Below the pieces are notes generated by a model that saw only the letters and a program-made list of their open reading frames with translations, had not been told where the DNA came from and searched no databases. Both the position numbers and the translations under genes were made by a program. From JAOTZA01 sp965224065 (GTDB taxonomy: Bacteria > Acidobacteriota > Thermoanaerobaculia > Multivoradales > JAHEKO01), in assembly GCA_965224065.1 (NCBI GenBank), contig CBDCYF010000005.1, forward strand, positions 3,100,001 to 3,164,000: a stretch of DNA of 64,000 nt, written 5' to 3'. Within the stretch, counting starts at the first letter, position 1, and the number at the start of each line of letters is the position of its first letter. Shown in pieces: positions 28,651-36,768 of this stretch.

Positions 28651-30522
28651 TCAACTCCCGAGATACCCTAGAGCTCGCAGTTGTTGCTCGAGTGAAGGAT
28701 CCAACTCTCGCTGGTCGAGAGGGGTGTCCCCCTTGGTCCACGCTCCCGAGGTGAGCGCCTCGAGCTGCCGGGCGAGCTCGGCAGCCAGTTCGTGGCGTTC
28801 CCGCCTCAGATCGTTGAGCTCTCGGGGATCGGGACCCAGTTCGAAAAGCTCGTCGATGAAGGCGGTCGCGTCCGTGCCCGGTCCAACGGCGCGTGAGCGA
28901 ATGAACTTGTGGCCACGCGTGCGGATCGCCTTGCTTTCCGTATTGCTCACGTTCAGTCCCTCCGCGAGAGCTTCGACGGGTGGAAGCATCTCACCCCGAA
29001 GAAGCGGCACCAGGCTGCGCCCCTGTGGACTCTTATCGACCGAGATCCCCAGCAAGTCGAGCAGTGTCGGGTAAACGTCGATCATCCGGACTTGCTGCTC
29101 GATGACGCCGACCCCCTCGATCCCGAGCGTTGCGCGCAAGCGAGACGGAAGATAGAGGATCAGCGGTACCAGAATTTGTTCGTCGTAGAGGTTCTGACCA
29201 TGCCGCCAAGAACCGTGCTCCCAGAATTGCTCGCCGTGGTCCGAGGTCACGACCACGATCGTGTATTCCAGCGTGCCGCTTGCGTCCAGCTCCGCGAACA
29301 GTTCCCCAAGCCGCCGGTCGGTATAGGCAACGTCTCCGTCGTAGAGCGCTGCGATGTATCGACGCTCGTCGGCTGTAAGCGTTTTGCCGAAGTCGATCCA
29401 CATCTGGTGGTCGAAGTAACCGTCGAGGCGGCCGGACGGTAGACTCGCCGCAAACTCGGTATGGATGTAGGGGTCGTGGGGCTCGTAGGTGTGAAGAAAG
29501 ACGAACCGCTTGTGACTCCCGCCATGGGTGAGAGCCTCGACCAGACGGTTGGGGTGGCGGATCCAATCCTCGACTCGGTAGCTGTCGAACCCGCGGCCGA
29601 AACCCATACGAAAATCCACGGCTCCACCACCTGTCCAAGCCTCGGTGCGATAACCGGAGCGCCATAGAACGTCGGCAAGAGGCCGCGTGCTCCGGCCGGC
29701 TCGGGACGTCGGATAGAGACCCGTGAAGAGTGCCCGGTGAGCCGGCAGCGTCCAGGGAGCGGCGCTCACCGTCGTAGCAAAGCGGAAGGAATCAGCGGCG
29801 AGCCGGTCTAGAAACGGGCTCGTTGGACGGTCGTATCCATAGCAGCCGAGTCGGTCGGCGCGCAATGTGTCGAGGCTCACCAGAAGAACGTCTAGATCCC
29901 CCGGGGCGCGGGGTGGACGGTTTGAGAACGCGATCTCGGGCGACGACCATGCCGCCCAAGCCCCCGCGTCCTCGGCCGAGGACTCCAGCCGGAGTGCCAC
30001 GATCTCGCCCGGCGATGCGGGCAACGGTACCGCGATGTCGATCCAGCCCGGTTCTCGAACCTCACGCTCGAAGACGACGCGTGACCGACCCGGACCCCCG
30101 ACGCGGACGACAAAGCGGACGGGTCTATCGCTGGACACGCGTCCCGGAGAACCGATACCGAATCGGAGCGAGGCGGGACCGTCTAAAGTGACTTGGAAGC
30201 GAAAAACGGTGCCGGCAAGGCCGAATAGGGACTTGCGCTCTGATACGACACCTGTTTTCTCTTCGAGCGCGACGCGCGCGATATGGGGCCTCAGCGCACG
30301 GCGGACGATGCGGCTCGGCCTGGCCTGTTCGGGCCAGTCGTCCTTTTTGTCCTCAGGCGGCTGCACCCGGTTCGGGCGCAACTGTCGCAGGAGTTGGATG
30401 ACTGGAGGAGCCGGTTCCTCCGAGCGAGTCGAGCGACCGCGGGCGGCTTCCGGATCCGAGGTGGAGCAGGCCAGCAGAACCAGCGCCGCCGAGTTGGCGA
30501 GCCATCCAGCCGTTTCTCTCAT
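28651..30522 (-). CDS. Sulfatase-fold lipoprotein with N-terminal beta domain, no TPRs
   Basis: A 623-residue protein with lipobox Cys19 (VLLAC). Residues ~75-205 look like a beta-sandwich (FRFQVTLDGPASLRFGIG, FVVRVGGPGRSRVVFEREV). The sulfatase-like domain (~208-560) follows, with LVSLDTLRADRLG, EPHDPYIH and VTSDHGEQFWEHG. The nucleophile site is T258-L-P-A-H262, again without Cys/Ser or the Arg of true sulfatases. It ends with LRALGYLGS, the same motif that separates catalytic domain and TPRs in its two paralogues, so this copy lacks the TPR extension. The start overlaps the stop of the pectate-lyase-like gene as ATGA, implying translational coupling. Confidence 0.87.
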   Translation of the reverse strand: MRETAGWLANSAALVLLACSTSDPEAARGRSTRSEEPAPPVIQLLRQLRPNRVQPPEDKKDDWPEQARPSRIVRRALRPHIARVALEEKTGVVSERKSLFGLAGTVFRFQVTLDGPASLRFGIGSPGRVSSDRPVRFVVRVGGPGRSRVVFEREVREPGWIDIAVPLPASPGEIVALRLESSAEDAGAWAAWSSPEIAFSNRPPRAPGDLDVLLVSLDTLRADRLGCYGYDRPTSPFLDRLAADSFRFATTVSAAPWTLPAHRALFTGLYPTSRAGRSTRPLADVLWRSGYRTEAWTGGGAVDFRMGFGRGFDSYRVEDWIRHPNRLVEALTHGGSHKRFVFLHTYEPHDPYIHTEFAASLPSGRLDGYFDHQMWIDFGKTLTADERRYIAALYDGDVAYTDRRLGELFAELDASGTLEYTIVVVTSDHGEQFWEHGSWRHGQNLYDEQILVPLILYLPSRLRATLGIEGVGVIEQQVRMIDVYPTLLDLLGISVDKSPQGRSLVPLLRGEMLPPVEALAEGLNVSNTESKAIRTRGHKFIRSRAVGPGTDATAFIDELFELGPDPRELNDLRRERHELAAELARQLEALTSGAWTKGDTPLDQRELDPSLEQQLRALGYLGS

Positions 30523-32057
30523 CCCTGCGAGCCTCCGCCTTGCCCCAGCCGTTTTCGCTGTGCTTTATGGAGGTCCGCCGGCAGAAGACGACGCACCGGC
30601 TCGACAAAGAGGTCTTCGAGAGTGTCTTTTTTTGGGTCCTTATGACGGATCGGACCGATGATACTCATCTGGGGCCAAGCCGGAATCCACTTGGTGGAGA
30701 CCCGCGGGCGGATGTTCCAGAAAATCTCCCGCGCGGCGGTGTTGTGGCCGGTCGGCGTTCCGCTCGAATCCCATAGCCGATTGCGTCGCCAGGACTCGCC
30801 GACGTGGATGTTGGAGAACAAGTTTTCGTAGGCTGCCCCCCGGTGGTGGTCGAAATTGATGTCGACCCCCTTGCCGTTCGAAAAGACATTGCCGTTGGCC
30901 AGGTTGGACACCGACAGGTCGTGTTGCGAGACGTTCTCGAGGACAAAGTCGGTCACCCAGGAGTCTTGCGATGCGCCGAGGTTGATCCCGTAGTGTCCAC
31001 CTCGGCCGGTCAGCCGAATACCGGCGGCGCTCGAGTAGCGGACATGCCAAAAAGAGATCGCAGTGTCGAAGTTTTCGATCACGACATTGCGCACCCAGGC
31101 ATTGTGAACATCATTGAAGTAGACCGCGTTGTAACCAGGCTCGTTGTGGTGGCCGTTGTACTCGGTGGGTGGGAATTCGATCTTCAGATCCTCGACACCG
31201 ATTTCCTCGACTGTGGGATGGAAGGGCAAGATTTCGGGCTGCCAGCTCATTCTGACGTCAACACGCAGCGGCCGGTCGAGGTGGACCTCGTTGCCCTCTA
31301 CCCGGTCGATCCTAAATACCCAGTCGATCGAGCGAAACCCCGGGATATCGACCCAGCACCTTCCGTTGAGCGGCTGATTGTTGTGAAGATGGAGGGTGAG
31401 CGAGCCATCGCCCTCGCTTTGCGCTAAGCGCACCAACTGGCCGGGCGCGAGCTTCCGAGTCGAGGAGAGCCGCAGGCTGCGGTCGCCGCGGCGGGCCTCC
31501 GCGGAGATCTTCGCCAGAGCGGCCCCCTCCTTGAACTCGCCTCGAGCCCAGATGAAACCTCCGCCCCAGGCCCATCCGAACGGACCGCCGAAAGGACCTT
31601 TGCCGAGCACCTCATAGAGCGGCAAGTCAAAAAAGAGAACGGTTTCGTCGGAACCCGCCCCGCGCAGGACCAAACCGCTTCGATCGAGTTGGAGCACCCT
31701 ACGCAGCCGGTAACGGCCCGCGGGGATGAGCACGGCGCCGTCGCGCGCCGCCGCGAGCGCCGCCGCGAAGGGGCGACTATCGTCGGTGACGCCATCGCCG
31801 GCGGCGCCAAAGTCTCGAACGTTGACGGCAACCGGGACCTCAGGCGGTGCGATTCCAGCCCCGTAGCCGGCTTGGGAGAAGTCCGGCAGCCGGCTTGTCG
31901 TAGCCCACAGCTCGCCCTTCGCGCCCCAGAGCGATGATTGGCGCCGGTGAGCGTCGGATACGCTTTTTCGGTCCGCGGATTGCCGGTCACCGCAGGCCAG
32001 TAGCGACCCCAAGACGCAGCCATAGATAGAGAGTCGGGCAACGAGCGCCGGGGGCAT
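30519..32057 (-). CDS. Lipoprotein with pectate-lyase-superfamily (right-handed beta-helix) domain
   Basis: A 512-residue protein with signal and lipobox Cys22 (GSLLAC). NVRDFGAAGDGVTDDSRPF (~residues 78-96) is the hallmark opening of the Pectate_lyase_3 / glycoside-hydrolase-28-like beta-helix family. Parallel-helix rungs follow (YNAVYFNDVHNAWVRNVVIE, GGHYGINLGASQDSWVTDFV, VSNLANGNVFSNGKGVDINF). A polysaccharide lyase, hydrolase or epimerase role is possible; catalytic residues cannot be fixed from sequence alone. Its stop overlaps the sulfatase-like start, so a joint role on a decorated polysaccharide is an inference. The start at 32057 is chosen for the lipoprotein signal; a longer upstream frame runs through the small membrane protein gene. 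Confidence 0.83.
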   Translation of the reverse strand: MPPALVARLSIYGCVLGSLLACGDRQSADRKSVSDAHRRQSSLWGAKGELWATTSRLPDFSQAGYGAGIAPPEVPVAVNVRDFGAAGDGVTDDSRPFAAALAAARDGAVLIPAGRYRLRRVLQLDRSGLVLRGAGSDETVLFFDLPLYEVLGKGPFGGPFGWAWGGGFIWARGEFKEGAALAKISAEARRGDRSLRLSSTRKLAPGQLVRLAQSEGDGSLTLHLHNNQPLNGRCWVDIPGFRSIDWVFRIDRVEGNEVHLDRPLRVDVRMSWQPEILPFHPTVEEIGVEDLKIEFPPTEYNGHHNEPGYNAVYFNDVHNAWVRNVVIENFDTAISFWHVRYSSAAGIRLTGRGGHYGINLGASQDSWVTDFVLENVSQHDLSVSNLANGNVFSNGKGVDINFDHHRGAAYENLFSNIHVGESWRRNRLWDSSGTPTGHNTAAREIFWNIRPRVSTKWIPAWPQMSIIGPIRHKDPKKDTLEDLFVEPVRRLLPADLHKAQRKRLGQGGGSQG

Positions 32058-32083
32058 CGAGCCCGATTCTAGCCAGGCGAGTG

Positions 32084-32374
32084 CTAGGCCGCTATGGCGG
32101 TCCAGCCGAGACCCAGGAGCCCGGCAAGGGCAAGGAGCGGCAGGCCGACGACGAGAAACAGCACAAAGGCCAGAGGCAAAAAGACGAGCCCGAGAATCGC
32201 CACCGCCAGCCCGAGCACGGCGGCGACGATTCCCAGGACGATCTTCAGCAGGCCGAGCACGATCCACACCGGGATCAAGGCGACCTTGAAGACGATCTTG
32301 AAGAGAAAGCCCACAAGCGCAACGGCGCCGATGGCAAGCGCCGCAAGGGTCAGGAGAACGATCAGCTCGAGCAT
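32084..32374 (-). CDS. Small hydrophobic membrane protein
   Basis: A 96-residue protein made almost entirely of Leu/Val/Ala/Ile-rich segments, enough for three or four transmembrane helices, with only a few charged residues. AGGAGG lies 7 bases before the ATG at 32374, which fixes the start against an upstream ATG at 32392. No family is recognised; similar tiny poly-helical proteins are common and uncharacterised. It precedes the pectate-lyase-like gene by 26 bases on the same strand. Confidence 0.7.
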   Translation of the reverse strand: MLELIVLLTLAALAIGAVALVGFLFKIVFKVALIPVWIVLGLLKIVLGIVAAVLGLAVAILGLVFLPLAFVLFLVVGLPLLALAGLLGLGWTAIAA

Positions 32375-32490
32375 GGCAAACCTCCTCTTCATGATTATCT
32401 ACGAAGAGCGGCCAGCGGAGTTTCGGTCTATAGGCGCGAGCCAGCGGCACGGCGCGCGCCCAGCGGGTTAGACTCCGATGAGGCTGCTAA

Positions 32491-33054
32491 ATGCCCCGAA
32501 TCACCAAGGTCTACACTCGTACCGGCGACCAAGGCGAGACCGCCCTCGCCGGCGGCCAGCGGCTGCCAAAGGACTCGGCGCGGATCGAGGCTTACGGAAC
32601 GGTCGACGAGCTCAACTCGGTGCTGGGCGTGGTGGTCGCGGCCGGGATCGACGACGGGTTGGCCCGCGCGCTCAAACCGATCCGCAACGAGCTTTTCCAC
32701 TTGGGGTCGGACCTGTGCGTCCTCGAGGAAGACAAACAGGCGTTGGCGGTGCCCCGGATCGAAGAACGCCACGTCGAAGCACTGGAGCGTCGGATCGACG
32801 AGCTCTCCGAAGAGCTCGGACCGCTCGAGAACTTCATTCTGCCCGGCGGCTCGCCGGCCGCTGCCCATCTGCACGTCGCGCGAACCGTCTGCCGCCGCGC
32901 CGAGCGTCGCGTGGTGACCCTGGTCCGAGAGGAGGCGGTCGGCGAGTTTGTGGTCCGCTACCTCAACCGGCTCTCGGATCTCTTGTTTGTCATGGCGCGG
33001 GCGGAGAACCGGCGCAAGGCTGTGGACGAGGTCCTTTGGGACAGCCGGGCGTAG
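32491..33054 (+). CDS. Cob(I)alamin adenosyltransferase, PduO/ATR type
   Basis: A 187-residue enzyme that transfers the adenosyl group of ATP to cob(I)alamin to make adenosylcobalamin. The N-terminal KVYTRTGDQGETALAGG is the ATP-binding signature, followed by EAYGTVDELNSVLG. The C-terminal ARTVCRRAERRV and YLNRLSDLLFVMAR helices are the other signatures of the trimeric five-helix-bundle ATR family. Full length for the family. It is monocistronic between minus-strand genes, so it implies B12-dependent metabolism (for example methylmalonyl-CoA mutase) elsewhere. Confidence 0.95.
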   Translation: MPRITKVYTRTGDQGETALAGGQRLPKDSARIEAYGTVDELNSVLGVVVAAGIDDGLARALKPIRNELFHLGSDLCVLEEDKQALAVPRIEERHVEALERRIDELSEELGPLENFILPGGSPAAAHLHVARTVCRRAERRVVTLVREEAVGEFVVRYLNRLSDLLFVMARAENRRKAVDEVLWDSRA

Positions 33055-33120
33055 CGTCGCGGGCGTGAAAGTGCCAGGGCGGGGCGGCTCGCGCCGCTCT
33101 CGGCGGAGTCCGTGTCCGAG

Positions 33121-34842
33121 CTAGCCGACCGTCTCGCGGATGACCTCGTCGATCGAGGTCACGCCCTCGCGGATCTTCTGGAGGCCGCTGCCACGCAGGC
33201 TGATCATGCCGTTCTCCAGCGCCTTGGCGCGGAGCTCATAGGCGCTGGCGCCCGAGAGGATCAGCTCGCGAACCTCCTCGTCGACCTCCATGACCTCATA
33301 GAGGCCGACCCGACCCTTGTAGCCGGTTCCACTGCACACGTCGCACCCGCGGCCCCGGAAGAGCTGCAACGACTTGACTTCATTTTTGTCGAAGCCGATG
33401 TTGGTCAGCGCCTGCCCCGGGACCTCGTAGGGCTCCTTGCAGTTCGAGCAGATCCGGCGGACCAGCCTTTGGGCGGCCACCAGATGGACCGAGCTGGCGA
33501 CCAGAAAGGGCTCGATGCCCATGTTCATCAAACGGTTGATGGAGGACGGCGCATCGTTGGTGTGCAACGTCGAGAGCACCAAGTGCCCGGTCATGGCCGC
33601 CTTGATCGCCACCTCGGCGGTCTCGAAGTCGCGGATCTCTCCGACCAGCACGATGTTGGGGTCTTGGCGCAGGAACGATCTCAGGGTGGCGGCGAAGTTG
33701 AGACCGATCTGCTCCTTCATCTGGACCTGGTTGATCCCGGCGAGGTTGAACTCGACCGGGTCCTCGGCGGTCATGATGTTGACTTCCGGGGTGTTGATGC
33801 GCTGGAGCGCGGAATAGAGCGTATTGGTCTTGCCCGAGCCGGTCGGCCCGGTCACCAGGACCATGCCGTAGGGACGGAAGATGGCCTGCTCGAACCGGCG
33901 CAACGAATCTTCCTCGAAGCCCAGCCGCGTCATGTCGAGCATCAGGTTGTCTTTGTCGAGCAGACGCATGACGATCTTCTCGCCAAAGATCGCCGGCAGC
34001 ACCGAGACGCGGAAATCGAGGTCCTTGATCTTGTTACCGAGCTTGGTCTTGATCTTGATGCGGCCGTCCTGGGGCAGGCGCTTCTCGGCGATGTCGAGCT
34101 TGGCCATGATCTTGATGCGGCTCGTGATCGCCTCTTTGAGCTTCAGGGGCGGCCGCATCATTTCGTAGAGCAGACCGTCGATGCGGTAGCGCACCCGGTA
34201 CTCTTTTTCGTAGGGCTCGATGTGGATGTCCGAGGCGCCGCGCTTGATGGCGTCGGTCATGATGATGTTGACCAGGCGGACGACCGGCGCTTCCTCGGAC
34301 TGCTGCTCGAGCTCGGCGAGATCGAGGTCTTCCTCTTCGTCCAGGACCTCGACGTCCTCGGCATCGGGCTCGGCGATGTCTTCCATCACCTTCTTGAGCT
34401 CGATCGAGTGGGTCGAGCCGTAGTACCGGTCGATCGCGTCGCGCAGCGCGGACTCCGACGTCACCACCGGCTCGACGTTGTAGCCGGTCATGAACTTGAT
34501 GTCGTCCATCGCGAACACGTTGGTCGGATCGACCATGGCGATGGTGATCTTGGCGCCCGCCTTGGAGACCGGCAGGATGGTGTACTTGCGGGCCACGTCG
34601 GGCGGGATGATCTTGATGATCGACTCGTCGATCTCGATCTCGCTCAGGTTGATCGCGGGAACCCCGTACCGCTGAGAGAGAAACTCGACGAGCTCTTCGT
34701 CCTCCAGAAAGCCCTTGTTGACCAGATGGGTCCCGAGCCGGCCCCCCTCGCTTTGCTGGAGCGCCAGGGCCTCGTTGAGCTGGTCCTGGCTGATCTTGCC
34801 GGCCTGGACGAGCATCTCTCCGATTCGGTTTACGCTGGCCAT
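33121..34842 (-). CDS. pilB: Type IV pilus/type II secretion assembly ATPase (PilB/GspE family)
   Basis: A 573-residue hexameric ATPase. The N-terminal MshEN/T2SSE-N region (~1-140: GEMLVQAGKISQDQLNEALA) is followed by an acidic linker rich in Asp/Glu (~155-185) and the GspE core. ASDIHIEP, Walker A GPTGSGKT (332-339), the Asp box EDPVEF, Walker B VLVGEIRD, the His box LSTLHTNDA and the zinc-binding tetracysteine (CSNC ... CDVC) are all present. This is the pilus extension ATPase pattern. The start at 34842 begins directly at the domain; the frame extends 9 codons further. No pilC, pilT or pilin gene is adjacent, so the partners must lie elsewhere. Confidence 0.93.
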   Translation of the reverse strand: MASVNRIGEMLVQAGKISQDQLNEALALQQSEGGRLGTHLVNKGFLEDEELVEFLSQRYGVPAINLSEIEIDESIIKIIPPDVARKYTILPVSKAGAKITIAMVDPTNVFAMDDIKFMTGYNVEPVVTSESALRDAIDRYYGSTHSIELKKVMEDIAEPDAEDVEVLDEEEDLDLAELEQQSEEAPVVRLVNIIMTDAIKRGASDIHIEPYEKEYRVRYRIDGLLYEMMRPPLKLKEAITSRIKIMAKLDIAEKRLPQDGRIKIKTKLGNKIKDLDFRVSVLPAIFGEKIVMRLLDKDNLMLDMTRLGFEEDSLRRFEQAIFRPYGMVLVTGPTGSGKTNTLYSALQRINTPEVNIMTAEDPVEFNLAGINQVQMKEQIGLNFAATLRSFLRQDPNIVLVGEIRDFETAEVAIKAAMTGHLVLSTLHTNDAPSSINRLMNMGIEPFLVASSVHLVAAQRLVRRICSNCKEPYEVPGQALTNIGFDKNEVKSLQLFRGRGCDVCSGTGYKGRVGLYEVMEVDEEVRELILSGASAYELRAKALENGMISLRGSGLQKIREGVTSIDEVIRETVG

Positions 34843-34973
34843 GTTTTTTTCGACTCGACCGGATCTCACGCTGGTTCGCCGTTCGGCGGCCGCGATGCCG
34901 GGTACGGGTCGACGCGGATTATATGAGTTCCCCCGAATACCTGCTGTGAAGCGGCTCGCTCTGGGGTTTGCAC

Positions 34974-35990
34974 TCAGGTCAGAAGCGCGATCGCCCGCGC
35001 CGCCACGGTCTCGGCGGGAATCTCCAGGAGACAGGCCTTGACCGAATCCAGCCGCTGGTGACAGAAGCTGCAGGGAAGCCGGTGGACCAAGGCTTTCTCG
35101 GGAGCCCCGTACGGGCCGTTGCGCTCCGGATCGGTCGGGCCCATGACCGCGAGCACCGGCGTTCCCAGCGCGTGGGCGAGGTGGACCGGGCCGGTGTCAC
35201 CGCCGAGGACGAGATCGGCGCGCCGCAACCGCTCGACAAAATGGGGGAGCGGAAGGTCACCGAGCCGGTGGGCGTGGCCATCGCTCGAAGCGATCACGAG
35301 ATCGGCCAGATGTGACTCGCCCGGACCGGCCGAGACCGCGGTCTCGTGGCCGGTCTCCTCGGCGATGCGGCGGACGACCTCACCCCAGCGCTCCGGCGGG
35401 TAGGTCTTGTTGGCCCAGCCGGTGCCGGGGTGGAGGACCACCGATCCGTCCGTCGGGCTGTTCGGTTCCTCGCGGCAACGGGAGCCCAGTCGTTCGCCAC
35501 CGAAATCGGGCGGCTCGGAAGGCAGGCCCAACGATTCGGCCACCGACAGGGCGTGCTCGACGGCGTGCGGTCCGCGGGCCGCGACCCTTTCGTTCAGCCA
35601 CACCGCGCTGGCGGGCTCGCGTCGCCACTCGCGGGCAAGGCCGATGCGGCGATCGCACATCGCGAGTGTGGCGATCAGGACGCCCTTGTAGTTGCCCATC
35701 AGGTCGAGAGCGATCTCGGCGCCAAAACGGTCGATCTCGGCCAGAGCTCGGCCCGCCCCGCGCCAGGTCCCGGCGGCGAACGGCCTCCGCCGCCAGCCCC
35801 GCATGTCGACGGGTAGCACTTGGTCCAGATCGGGATGGTCTTCGAGCAGCGGCGCAAAGGCCTTTTCGACCACCCAGCCGATGTGGGCTTTGGGAAGGTG
35901 ACGGCGCAGGGCCATCAGGGACGGCAGCGCGTGCACGATGTCGCCCAGGGCGCTGGTACGGATCAGAAGAATGCGCGGCGCGTCCACCAC
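34974..35990 (-). CDS. ADP-heptose:LPS heptosyltransferase (GT9)
   Basis: A 338-residue GT-B enzyme. ILLIRTSALGDIVHALPSL is the N-terminal GT9 signature. VVLHPGTGWANKTYPPERW and LVLGGDTGPVHLAHALGTPVLAVMGPTDPERN are the ADP-heptose-binding features of the WaaC/WaaF family. It transfers heptose to Kdo or the growing inner core of LPS at the cytoplasmic face. WaaC (heptosyltransferase I) is the closer match by texture, but WaaF or another heptosyltransferase cannot be excluded. It starts at GTG. The ADP-heptose synthesis genes rfaE1 and rfaE2 lie upstream on the same strand after a 304-base gap. Confidence 0.88.
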   Translation of the reverse strand: MVDAPRILLIRTSALGDIVHALPSLMALRRHLPKAHIGWVVEKAFAPLLEDHPDLDQVLPVDMRGWRRRPFAAGTWRGAGRALAEIDRFGAEIALDLMGNYKGVLIATLAMCDRRIGLAREWRREPASAVWLNERVAARGPHAVEHALSVAESLGLPSEPPDFGGERLGSRCREEPNSPTDGSVVLHPGTGWANKTYPPERWGEVVRRIAEETGHETAVSAGPGESHLADLVIASSDGHAHRLGDLPLPHFVERLRRADLVLGGDTGPVHLAHALGTPVLAVMGPTDPERNGPYGAPEKALVHRLPCSFCHQRLDSVKACLLEIPAETVAARAIALLT

Positions 35991-36294
35991 GGCGTCATCC
36001 TAGACGACGAAGCTGCGAGGGCCCAGGGGTTGGAGAGCGACCCGCGGCCTGGCGTTTCTCAGCCAGTACGTCGGGAGGTCCCATTTGCGAGGCTTGGCCG
36101 GAGGCTCCATCAGGGCCGTTTGACCGAGCGCATTGCAAGGTGTCGGGAGTCCGAGTTCGATTCGGCGCGAGGGAAACCGAAGCGCGCGCCTCTAGGTTGC
36201 GGAGTCCGAGCTGCGCGCGGTCTTTCTTGAGGAGACTGCCCTGCGGAGACTCCGGCCGAGCCTCGCAAAGCGACGAGGTTGACCGGGCTGCGAA
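35991..36294. other. Intergenic region, no feature recognised
   Basis: These 304 bases separate rfaE2 from the heptosyltransferase gene. Short open frames have no domain or ribosome site, and I see no terminator or promoter of quality. The motif GAGTCCGAG occurs more than once without clear meaning. Confidence 0.5.
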
Positions 36295-36768
36295 TTACAG
36301 CTTCTTGATCTTCGCGATCAGTTCGCTGGTGGCGTGGTCTTTGGGGTCGCCGACCAGCACCGTGCGGCCGCCGTAGCCGCGAACCGTTTCGTACTCGGGC
36401 ACTTTCTCCGGCGTTCCGTAGTCGGTGCCCTTGCAGTGCACGTGCGGCTTGAGCGTCGCGAGCAGCTCGGCGGGGGAGTCGCCTTCAAACACCACCACGT
36501 AGTCGACCGGTTCGAGCGCCGCCAGAAGCTCGGCGCGCTCGGTGGCCGGCACGATCGGCCGGCCGGCCCCCTTGAGACGCTCGACCGAGGCGTCGTCGTT
36601 GAGGGCGACGACCAGGAGATCCGCCTCTTCGGAAGCGGCCCGGAGATACCGCAGATGGCCGACGTGCAGCAGATCGAAGTGCCCATTGGCCAGCGCCACA
36701 GTCGAGCCCTGCCGCCGCTTCTCGTCGAGGCGCGCGGCAAGCTCGCGGTCGCTCAGAACCTGTCCCAC
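36295..36768 (-). CDS. rfaE2: D-glycero-beta-D-manno-heptose 1-phosphate adenylyltransferase
   Basis: A 157-residue nucleotidyltransferase with the HxGH motif in GHFDLLHVGHLRYLRAA (~residues 30-46), the GRPIVPATERAELLAAL block and the CKGTDY segment of the family. It uses ATP to convert heptose 1-phosphate to ADP-heptose for LPS core. In E. coli the activity is the C-terminal half of HldE; here it is a separate gene whose start overlaps the end of the kinase gene rfaE1 by 16 bases, so translation is probably coupled. Confidence 0.93.
   Translation of the reverse strand: MGQVLSDRELAARLDEKRRQGSTVALANGHFDLLHVGHLRYLRAASEEADLLVVALNDDASVERLKGAGRPIVPATERAELLAALEPVDYVVVFEGDSPAELLATLKPHVHCKGTDYGTPEKVPEYETVRGYGGRTVLVGDPKDHATSELIAKIKKL

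Noticed and set aside
33112..34926. 604-codon plus-strand open frame opposite pilB
   Set aside because: PilB on the other strand is full length with every Walker and zinc motif; the plus frame is an Asp/Leu-rich shadow.
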